Shown: positions 1 to 5,185 of the stretch, one piece after another | Position numbering within the stretch: position 1 is the first letter of the stretch | Layout: each line of letters opens with the position of its first letter | Source: Lachnospiraceae bacterium | Lineage (GTDB): Bacteria > Bacillota_A > Clostridia > Lachnospirales > Lachnospiraceae | Length of the DNA stretch: 6,122 bases | Reading direction: 5' to 3' | Assembly: GCA_024689605.1 (NCBI GenBank) | Contig: JAILDD010000007.1 | Coordinates: 1-6,122, forward strand | Position numbers and translations under genes: made by a program | Notes under the pieces: generated by a model | Databases searched by the model: none | What the model was told of the DNA's origin: nothing | What the model saw: only the letters and a program-made list of their open reading frames with translations

Positions 1-1190
1 TCAAAGTCATCAGAAAAAAGATCCACCTTGTTCATGGCGACATCTATTTTTTCCGAGAAAGTATAGACGCCTATGTATTTGCCGTTAAGGAAAATATCAA
101 CGGGTGTCTGATAGGGGTTGTATTCCATATTGTCCAGACAGGCAGCCAGCTTTGCTGAAAGCGGATTGCGTATGAGGGAATTGTCAAGATAAGTGGGCAC
201 AAGCGCAAACTTATCCGAAGGCTCAGTACCCAGTAATGACGTATCATCCTCAAATTTTATCTGATAGGACTTCTGAGGGAAGTTCCACCAGCTGGTATTT
301 CCGCGGCCTCTGATGTCCATATGGTATTCTGTACCGTCTATGATCAGTGTGGCTCCAGTGGTTTTATACCTGTCAATGCCTGCGTCTGGATCATCAAGAT
401 TGATATGAAGGACAGGAATGTCTGACATATATTCGGCACGTACGTGGTACATAACAGTGCTGTTGCCTGCGTCTGTCACATACAGAACAGGATCCTTCAG
501 AAGATTTAAAGAGCCGTCTTCGTTAAAATAATCATATTCCGATGCAAGTGCGGAAAAGTCCGGATCCTCCGTACCGGAGTATTCCGGCGGATAAAAACGG
601 CACTTTGCGCCTTCAAGCTCAAAAACAGGATAAGCTGAAGCAAGGACGGTGTCGCTTATGTCGAGATTCAGTCCTATGGTGATCGTATCATCGTTTACGG
701 AAAAATCAACATCGGAATAACTGCCTGACATAGAGGCATTTTTATACAGAGTGAGGCTTTCAGGAAGAGTGCTTTTGTAGTATTCCTCTTTTGCAGAAGG
801 ATAAAGACTGCTTTGCTCATCTTTGGAATCATCATTGGATACCGTCTGGAATCCATCATCAGTTTCTGTAAGGCTGTCGTATGAATAGGAACAGCCGAGG
901 CTATATAAAACTGAACCGTCTGAAAGGTCTGAAACGGTATTGGTCCGTTCTGAAAAGAAGGCTGTATCAGTATAGTAGGCTGCTCCCGATACGGGGAGTA
1001 CACTGTCTGAAGGAACAGAAACAGGTGAATTGGGTATGATGGGGTTATTGCCCGGAGCAAACGGACTTCCCGCACATACAGCGAGCTGTTCTATTGAAAG
1101 TGTAACAGCCACCAGGACAGATGCTGCTGCTAAGCATCTTTTTTTGCGGTATTTGTTTTCTTTATCTGATTTTTTATCTGATATCCGCAA
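1..1190 (-). CDS. CotH-family kinase-like exported protein (C-terminus beyond left edge)
   Basis: The minus-strand frame is open from TTG at 1190 to the window edge (396 complete codons). Residues 15-18 (RKKR) followed by a hydrophobic run to about residue 38 look like a signal peptide, with possible cleavage after AVCA (residue 40). A Ser/Asp-rich region of no recognised family follows. From about residue 265 the sequence matches the CotH family: IRGRGNTSWW near 293-302 with KSYQIKF after it, LIRN near 339-342, and NGKYIGVYTFSEK at 369-381. CotH proteins of Bacillus and related bacteria are atypical secreted protein kinases; the catalytic Asp-containing part would lie beyond the left edge, so activity cannot be judged. 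The TTG is preferred because TGA and TAG stops lie just upstream in frame and the first in-frame ATG lies past the signal peptide. It overlaps the preceding gene by 17 nt and is probably the third gene of that operon. Family call is confident; substrate is unknown. Confidence 0.85.
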   Translation of the reverse strand, partial: MRISDKKSDKENKYRKKRCLAAASVLVAVTLSIEQLAVCAGSPFAPGNNPIIPNSPVSVPSDSVLPVSGAAYYTDTAFFSERTNTVSDLSDGSVLYSLGCSYSYDSLTETDDGFQTVSNDDSKDEQSSLYPSAKEEYYKSTLPESLTLYKNASMSGSYSDVDFSVNDDTITIGLNLDISDTVLASAYPVFELEGAKCRFYPPEYSGTEDPDFSALASEYDYFNEDGSLNLLKDPVLYVTDAGNSTVMYHVRAEYMSDIPVLHINLDDPDAGIDRYKTTGATLIIDGTEYHMDIRGRGNTSWWNFPQKSYQIKFEDDTSLLGTEPSDKFALVPTYLDNSLIRNPLSAKLAACLDNMEYNPYQTPVDIFLNGKYIGVYTFSEKIDVAMNKVDLFSDDF

Positions 1191-2628
1191 TCTTCCACTC
1201 TCCGTCTATCAACACAAAGTAGTAGACACTGTCTGTATCATCCACAACTTCTTTGCCGTACATGGTCATTATTTTGTCAAAGGCTACACGACAGGAAAAG
1301 CATTCGTTATTATAAACCGTATAATCATCAACTGTCACATTATCAAAATGGGTATTGCTGTGTGCAACGATTATCTCCATGTCCTGTCTGCGGTATGTTT
1401 CCGCAAGCTTCAGGTATTCTGAATCTTCAGGGAAGATATACCTGATGGGATCGATGCTTGCCGTGGATCCGGGCAGGTCCCTTGTAAAAAACAAGGAGTA
1501 GTTTTCAGTCATGTCAAGTACGGTAGCTTTCAGGTCATCCGGCATTTCGGGTGAAGGGAAACCGCAGCTGTAGTTTATCTGTTCTATCTTTGATGCATAG
1601 GAACCGGGATAGTCTACATTGTTATATTCATTTTCAGATATGCTTTCTGTGCTGTTGACTCCTTCATTTTTGTCAGCGATTTCTTCCACTGTACTTTCCA
1701 CATCTTTGCCGCCGGAATCCTTTATATCAACTGTTGCTTCATCCTGGAAGCCCGGGATAAGAATGGTTTTTGTCCCGGGAACGTCAACGTACTTCTCACA
1801 GAATTCAAGGTCGCTGCACTCTTTTTGGGAAACTGTATATGCATCAGGAACGGGCATGCCGTTTACCGTTACGGTGAAGTTGTCCGGTATATCAATCTGT
1901 ATGCTGTAGTCAGCAGGCTCTTTGAAAACAGTGATGCTCTCGGGCGTCCAGTCTGTCATGGTCAGAAGTTTCATTCTTGTATAGGAACTGCCGGGAAGCA
2001 GCTTTATGTCTCCGAAATGAAGATCCCCTGCATAGAGGGCATAGGTCAGGGCACCGGTGGTAAAATCCTGTCCGGTTTTTTCATACCTGAGGGATTCTGC
2101 ATCCAGCAGGTCATTCAGTTGTGCCACATAGGTATAGGGATTTTCAAAGTAATTGCAGCTTACTGTATTGTTGACTGCTACGTTGTAGCTGACGGTGGTT
2201 ACGCCGTCCATGGATTTTGAAAGGACTGCGTTGTCACCGAGGCCATCAGAGGATACTGAGGCTACAAGGCTGTCCATCAGGCGATCCGGCCTTGCGGCTT
2301 CATATAGTGTCAGGCTCTTTTTCGCATAATCAAGGGTATAGAACATTCCTGCTATAAGGATAATGCACCACACAGCGTAGATGATCCATAGAGGTGAAAA
2401 CGGAAGCCGTGATACAGACTGTCCGCGTTCCCCGGTTTCTTCTTCCGGAGATTCGTCTTCAGCATCAGAATTAACGTCCTCAACATCGACAAGCTCCAGG
2501 TCATCGGTAAGGTCATCTGCGAATGCCTTCTCAGGCGCAGGGGCACTTGAGGACTTTCTCCTTCTGCGGGGATGTTCGTTCCACTGCCGTTCGTTTATTC
2601 TGTTTTCGTCTTTTGTGTTATCTTTCAT
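1174..2628 (-). CDS. Single-pass membrane protein with extracytoplasmic NTF2-like C-terminal domain
   Basis: 484 aa. The N-terminal part (about 1-75) is charged and probably cytoplasmic: a basic RRRRK patch at 21-25, then a strongly acidic low-complexity stretch at about 38-68. One membrane segment lies at about 79-98 (PLWIIYAVWCIILIAGMF). The rest should be outside the cell. Residues ~117-240 form a mixed alpha/beta region; ~240-300 look like a beta domain (IQIDIPDNFTVTVNGMPV, then VDVPGTKTILIPGF), reminiscent of the domains between NTF2-like units in TcaA-type proteins. A Ser/Glu/Asn-rich linker (~305-340) leads to a C-terminal domain (~365-484) with NTF2-like character, ending FVLIDGEWKIADIR. 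I know no exact family and assign no function; NTF2-like domains outside the membrane usually bind ligands or partners. Start: ATG 2 nt after the preceding stop, with no clear Shine-Dalgarno, so translation is probably coupled. It sits between a phosphodiester glycosidase and a CotH protein, which suggests a scaffold or accessory role. Confidence 0.85.
   Translation of the reverse strand: MKDNTKDENRINERQWNEHPRRRRKSSSAPAPEKAFADDLTDDLELVDVEDVNSDAEDESPEEETGERGQSVSRLPFSPLWIIYAVWCIILIAGMFYTLDYAKKSLTLYEAARPDRLMDSLVASVSSDGLGDNAVLSKSMDGVTTVSYNVAVNNTVSCNYFENPYTYVAQLNDLLDAESLRYEKTGQDFTTGALTYALYAGDLHFGDIKLLPGSSYTRMKLLTMTDWTPESITVFKEPADYSIQIDIPDNFTVTVNGMPVPDAYTVSQKECSDLEFCEKYVDVPGTKTILIPGFQDEATVDIKDSGGKDVESTVEEIADKNEGVNSTESISENEYNNVDYPGSYASKIEQINYSCGFPSPEMPDDLKATVLDMTENYSLFFTRDLPGSTASIDPIRYIFPEDSEYLKLAETYRRQDMEIIVAHSNTHFDNVTVDDYTVYNNECFSCRVAFDKIMTMYGKEVVDDTDSVYYFVLIDGEWKIADIR
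1198..1203 (-). promoter_or_regulatory. Shine-Dalgarno GGAGAG deciding the TTG start of the CotH gene
   Basis: On the minus strand GGAGAG lies 7 nt upstream of TTG at 1190-1188, inside the last codons of the upstream gene. It is the only start-like codon with a ribosome binding site between the in-frame stops and the signal-peptide coding region. This supports a TTG start and translational coupling. Confidence 0.6.
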
Positions 2629-2630
2629 GC

Positions 2631-3758
2631 TTATTTCATTACTACAAATGCCGTAGGCACGTTTCTGGAAGTATCTGCATACAGCATATGTGTGGATCCG
2701 GTAGTGTACTCTCCGTTAAAGAAAAGTGCGGAGGAGCTTCCGCCGTCAAGATTGGCTGCATTGACGGCACCGTACTGGATCAGCAGGTCTATGAGGTCCT
2801 GTCCGGTAGCACCCAGGTGTCCGCCGGTTCCCCTGCCGTCGGTGCACAGGAAAAGTACTGTCCCGTCGGCACACTGTGCAATGGCTGTGCGCGGATTGGC
2901 ACCTGACCCTTTTCCTCCGAGTTCAACAGCTTCCCCGTTTATTATCAGTTTTGTAAAGTGATTGATATTGCCGCCGGAAATATCCTTGAATGATGCGGCA
3001 TCGGTTATATGGTTTTCAGTGACGTAGCTCTGAAAGGATGCAGCGGACATTCCGCTTACATCTTTTACCACCAGGATGTTGTCTTCATTAAAGCCCACCA
3101 TGACATCACCGTAGCCGGGGCCGTTGTAAAGGATCTCTCCGTCCTGTACCACTACTCCCACGGGCATACCGCCCCAGTTGGTTCCGGATGTCACATACTC
3201 ACCGGCGTTTATGCCTGCAACGGCGTCAGACTGTTCGCAGTGCTGGCCTACGGTAAGGCCGTTACGCTCCCTGGCTTCTGTTGACCAGGGGTAGGATGAT
3301 GAGAGGCGTATGCGGGAAGGATCCCTTATTACCAGAAGAGATGCGGAAAATGTGTGCGCTGTGATGGGGACCAGTATCAGTCCGTCACCGTCATCATCTG
3401 CTTCATAGGCTGCCCTCAGTGCTTCAGGTATATCGGTTTCCGCCCAGGTGTCATCTGCCTGGACATCGTTGTCAGATGCAGAAGGGATATTTACCAGATC
3501 TGCATCCGTATCGGAAGCAATCTCTGCGGGTTCATTGGCACCGGTGATTTCCATTACTTCCTCATCGGTAAAGAACCAGGATATGACAAACTTCATTCCG
3601 CCTGTTTCCAGCATGGTGGATACAAAAGTATCCCGGGCAGACTCCGACGGACCGTAGCAGAACATCCTCATCAGCAGGTAAAGCGTGAGGAAAACAGCCG
3701 CTGCGGCAGTCATTATAAATAAGAATATCCAGCCAAAAGCTTTTAATAATCTCTTCAT
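2631..3758 (-). CDS. Membrane-anchored phosphodiester glycosidase (NAGPA domain) family protein
   Basis: 375 aa. A membrane anchor or uncleaved signal lies at residues ~8-31, followed by an acidic linker (~75-125). The NAGPA domain (phosphodiester glycosidase, named for mammalian GlcNAc-1-phosphodiester alpha-N-acetylglucosaminidase) fills ~126-375. Family landmarks are visible: AGINAGEY at 181-188 (the usual form is close to INGGFF), GGMPVGVVVQDGEI at 196-209, NPRTAIAQ at 288-295, CTDGRG at 305-310 and the hallmark NLDGGSSSALFFNGE at 336-350. Bacterial members are linked to exopolysaccharide or cell-surface glycan processing and cleave sugar-phosphate diesters; the substrate here is unknown. 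It is the first gene of a leftward operon; the promoter at 3798-3826 gives a short leader of about 32 nt with only a weak AGAG ribosome binding site. The stop is 2 nt before the ATG of the next gene. Family call is firm. Confidence 0.92.
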   Translation of the reverse strand: MKRLLKAFGWIFLFIMTAAAAVFLTLYLLMRMFCYGPSESARDTFVSTMLETGGMKFVISWFFTDEEVMEITGANEPAEIASDTDADLVNIPSASDNDVQADDTWAETDIPEALRAAYEADDDGDGLILVPITAHTFSASLLVIRDPSRIRLSSSYPWSTEARERNGLTVGQHCEQSDAVAGINAGEYVTSGTNWGGMPVGVVVQDGEILYNGPGYGDVMVGFNEDNILVVKDVSGMSAASFQSYVTENHITDAASFKDISGGNINHFTKLIINGEAVELGGKGSGANPRTAIAQCADGTVLFLCTDGRGTGGHLGATGQDLIDLLIQYGAVNAANLDGGSSSALFFNGEYTTGSTHMLYADTSRNVPTAFVVMK

Positions 3759-3797
3759 TAATTTATACTCTGTCAGTATTTCCCTAAAAACCCGTTT

Positions 3798-3826
3798 ATA
3801 TTAGCACAAATATGGGCAACGGTCAA
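3798..3826 (-). promoter_or_regulatory. Sigma-70 type promoter of the leftward surface-protein operon
   Basis: On the minus strand, -35 TTGACC (3826-3821), a 17-bp spacer and -10 TAATAT (3803-3798), preceded by TGC, which gives an extended -10. The expected transcription start is near 3791, leaving a leader of about 32 nt before the ATG at 3758. Confidence 0.65.
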
Positions 3827-3889
3827 AAGTTTGAGGCTGCGGAAGGCGGGGAAATGGCTCAGAAAAGGCATTATTAACCCGAAAATGCA

Positions 3890-3918
3890 ATTTTAAGACA
3901 ACAATAGGACATTTTAAG
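3890..3918 (+). promoter_or_regulatory. Direct repeat pair, candidate LytTR regulator binding site
   Basis: ATTTTAAG occurs at 3890-3897 and again at 3911-3918, a 21-bp period or two helical turns. The second copy ends 9 bp before the -35 at 3928. LytTR regulators such as AgrA and ComE bind two ~9-bp direct repeats with this period just upstream of the -35. The 3' TTAAG matches the AgrA repeat ACAGTTAAG, but the 5' half does not. Assignment to the neighbouring regulator is inference. Confidence 0.4.
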
Positions 3919-3927
3919 CAAGGTTTG

Positions 3928-3957
3928 TTGAATTTGTACACACTTCTTTCATATAAT
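3928..3957 (+). promoter_or_regulatory. Rightward promoter ahead of the candidate structured RNA
   Basis: -35 TTGAAT (3928-3933), an 18-bp spacer and a perfect -10 TATAAT (3952-3957). The expected start is near A3964. No protein gene begins downstream before 4230, so the product is either a separate RNA or a long leader of the response regulator gene. Confidence 0.6.
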
Positions 3958-3963
3958 GACCCC

Positions 3964-4160
3964 ATGAGGGAGAAAGAGCTTTTCCGCATAAATTGACTTT
4001 TTCCGGGGGAGATAGGTTTTCCGGGTCTGTAAGGCCCGATAAAAAGCGGGAAGCGTGCTTTCAAAAGCCGTATCTTATATCGGCGGATGTTATCTGACGA
4101 CTAACGGGGGGAGGTTGCAGATTATATCCGGCCTGTATGGGATGTGGCTTTTTCTTTTGT
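3964..4160 (+). ncRNA. Candidate structured RNA of unrecognised class
   Basis: About 195 nt between a strong promoter and a U-rich tract. Helices read directly from the sequence: CGGGTCT/AGGCCCG with loop GTA (4022-4038); GCCG-TAT/ATA-CGGC with one bulged T and loop CTT (4067-4084); immediately adjacent, a 12-position helix GGATGTTATCTG/CAGATTATATCC (4085-4096 with 4118-4129), broken only by one T-T mismatch. Its apical part can form TAAC/GTTG around a GGGGGGAG loop. The ends close by CC(G)CATA (3984-3990) with TATGGG (4136-4141) and AGAAAGAGCT (3971-3980) with GGCTTTTTCT (4146-4155). All of these are nested in one multibranch fold. I do not recognise a riboswitch, T-box, SRP, RNase P or tmRNA signature. 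The end-to-end closure and size recall 6S RNA, but its conserved features were not identified. It may be independent or a leader of the downstream gene; the 3' end is approximate. Confidence 0.45.
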
Positions 4161-4167
4161 ATTTTTT

Positions 4168-4196
4168 TTGCTTTTTTTCTCAATTAGGCTTATAAT
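4168..4196 (+). promoter_or_regulatory. Promoter of the LytTR response regulator gene
   Basis: -10 TATAAT (4191-4196) is perfect. A weak -35 TTGCTT (4168-4173) lies at the ideal 17-bp spacing, inside the T-rich tract. Transcription should begin near 4203, giving a ~27-nt leader with GGGGTGA (4219-4225) as ribosome binding site, 4 nt before the ATG. Confidence 0.6.
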
Positions 4197-4229
4197 CACC
4201 CTTGTGGGGGAAAATACCGGGGTGACTAT

Positions 4230-4973
4230 ATGATAAAAACAGCTATCATTGACGATTCGGACATTGACCGCACACTTATCAAGCTATTTCTTGCGAAATA
4301 TTCCGAAGAACGAAAAGTATATTTTGAAGTATCTGAATATAAAAGCGCAGAGGAATTCTTTGCTTCCGGGCAGAGTGGTGTTCAGCTGGCTTTTCTTGAC
4401 ATATATATGGAAGGTATCAACGGGATAGAGCTGGGACGTAACATACGTGAGAAGGACAAGGATATCGTCATAGTGATGGTTTCCGGAAGCAATGAATATG
4501 CATCTGAAGCATTTGAGATACAGGCAGATTATTACCTTAAAAAACCGGTAGTCCGGGAACTGTTTGATAAATGCATGCAGAATGTTCTTTGCAAGACTTT
4601 CGACAGGACATATGTGGAAATATTCACCGGCCGCAAACAGGTTAAGATTTTTGTCCAGGACATCTTTTATGTGGAGACCGGCGGCAGGAAGCTCATACTC
4701 CACACAATTGACGGTGATTACGAGACCTATATGCCCATAAGCAGTTTTCTGAAAATGGCGCCTGAAAGCCTGTTTGTCAGGACCTCAAGATTTGAGGCCG
4801 TTTCGCTGCTGCATACGGAAAGGATAAATGTTGACGATATTTTCCTTGATAACGGACAGCAGCTTACCCTGTCACCTAAAATGTCTGATGAGGTCAGGGA
4901 AGCTTTTCACAGCTACAGGATAAATTACGAAGGATTCGACAAAACCTTCCGTCTTATAAAAACAAAATCGTAA
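4230..4973 (+). CDS. LytTR-family response regulator (REC-LytTR)
   Basis: 247 aa, the usual AgrA/ComE/LytR size. The N-terminal receiver domain (~1-120) has the acidic pocket D8-D9, phospho-acceptor D57 in FLDIYM, S85 (VSGS) in the Thr/Ser switch position and K105 before P106 (YYLKKPV). The C-terminal LytTR DNA-binding domain covers ~128-230, with IFYVETGGRKLILHT at 145-159 and LFVRTSRFEAVSL at 181-193, where family members usually have FxRxHRSxxVN; the His and Asn positions differ here. It should bind paired direct repeats as a phosphorylated dimer and activate transcription. No histidine kinase or peptide exporter lies beside it, so the partner must be elsewhere or beyond this window. It has its own promoter and a candidate structured RNA immediately upstream. 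No strong terminator follows. Target genes are unknown; the adjacent promoters are plausible candidates. Confidence 0.93.
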   Translation: MIKTAIIDDSDIDRTLIKLFLAKYSEERKVYFEVSEYKSAEEFFASGQSGVQLAFLDIYMEGINGIELGRNIREKDKDIVIVMVSGSNEYASEAFEIQADYYLKKPVVRELFDKCMQNVLCKTFDRTYVEIFTGRKQVKIFVQDIFYVETGGRKLILHTIDGDYETYMPISSFLKMAPESLFVRTSRFEAVSLLHTERINVDDIFLDNGQQLTLSPKMSDEVREAFHSYRINYEGFDKTFRLIKTKS

Positions 4974-4989
4974 ATCTAAATGATTTTTA

Positions 4990-4998
4990 TGTTATAAT
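4990..4998 (+). promoter_or_regulatory. Extended -10 promoter TGTTATAAT
   Basis: A perfect TATAAT (4993-4998) preceded by TG one base upstream; no good -35 is visible. The predicted start, near 5005, falls within the left arm of the inverted repeat that follows. It would transcribe the small ORF and probably prolyl-tRNA synthetase. Confidence 0.5.
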
Positions 4999-5000
4999 AC

Positions 5001-5036
5001 TTTGCGTCAATCGTGAAATGCAGGAGGTGACGCAAA
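5001..5036 (+). repeat. Perfect 9-bp inverted repeat over start region and ribosome binding site
   Basis: TTTGCGTCA (5001-5009) and TGACGCAAA (5028-5036) are exact reverse complements separated by 18 nt. The left arm covers the predicted transcription start. The right arm overlaps the TGA of an ideal Shine-Dalgarno AGGAGGTGA (5022-5030) and the A of ATG 5036. It could be an operator for a dimeric repressor or an RNA hairpin masking the ribosome binding site. Confidence 0.6.
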
Positions 5037-5149
5037 TGGATAATATCCTGAATTCCGGCAATGGCGGACAGCGTTTTCAGCATTTCCGTTGGCGGTTTTA
5101 TTATGATGTTTGTGCTGGCTTTTCTCACCGGAGAAACAGTTATAATTAG
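5036..5149 (+). CDS. Possible small protein, 37 aa, unknown
   Basis: ATG 5036 is preceded by AGGAGGTGA with 5-nt spacing, as good a ribosome binding site as any in the window. The frame runs 37 codons to TAG at 5147-5149. The product begins MDNILNSGNGG, is rich in Arg, Phe and Tyr, and has no membrane segment or known family. It ends 36 nt before prolyl-tRNA synthetase and lacks proline codons, so it does not resemble a proline attenuator leader peptide. A second frame starting at ATG 5061 encodes a more hydrophobic stretch but has no ribosome binding site and runs into proS. Translation is suggested only by the start signal. Confidence 0.3.
   Translation: MDNILNSGNGGQRFQHFRWRFYYDVCAGFSHRRNSYN
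5121..5146 (+). promoter_or_regulatory. Short hairpin followed by TATAAT, possible internal proS promoter
   Basis: TTTCTC-ACCG-GAGAAA (5121-5136) is a perfect 6-bp hairpin with a 4-nt loop and no T tract after it. Five bases later comes TATAAT (5141-5146), without a good -35. Transcription could start near 5153, just ahead of the proS ribosome binding site, but both elements may be chance. Confidence 0.25.
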
Positions 5150-5185
5150 CCATGCGAAGCCGTTAATCCGGCAGAAAGGGGAAAA

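Larger units (their letters stand above)
3759..4229. other. Divergent control region, 471 nt without a convincing protein gene
   Basis: This stretch separates the leftward surface-protein operon from the rightward response regulator. It contains a leftward promoter, a pair of 21-bp-spaced direct repeats, a rightward promoter, a candidate structured RNA with a U-rich end, and the regulator's own promoter. An 87-codon minus-strand reading frame at 3801-4064 crosses the candidate RNA hairpins and has no family resemblance, so it is not called. Confidence 0.7.

Noticed and set aside
695..1075. 126-codon minus-strand frame
   Set aside because: It is a shifted-frame shadow of the CotH coding sequence, whose own frame is open throughout and shows family motifs.
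1030..1422. 130-codon plus-strand frame
   Set aside because: It lies opposite the CotH and NTF2-like genes and has no recognisable domain.
2381..2961. Several plus-strand frames of about 90-130 codons
   Set aside because: They lie opposite the glycosidase and NTF2-like genes and have no domains; antisense shadows.
3964..3996. Ten-codon leaderless ORF starting at the predicted transcription start
   Set aside because: It has no ribosome binding site, is very short, and its bases are used by the closing helix of the candidate RNA.
3801..4064. 87-codon minus-strand frame
   Set aside because: It has no family resemblance, runs through the hairpin region and the rightward promoter, and its end overlaps the leftward promoter. 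It is best explained as chance in an RNA/control region.
3964..4160. Known riboswitch (c-di-GMP, SAM, TPP, preQ1, glycine) or 6S RNA
   Set aside because: The characteristic conserved cores of these riboswitches were not found. 6S RNA remains possible from size and end closure only and was not asserted.
4964..4988. Terminator after the LytTR regulator (AAAATC/GATTTT with T run)
   Set aside because: The stem is A/T-only and weak with a 12-nt loop; not convincing as an intrinsic terminator.
4974..5185. T-box or proline attenuator ahead of proS
   Set aside because: No specifier region, no T-box GGTGG-type sequence and no terminator/antiterminator pair; the small ORF has no proline codons.
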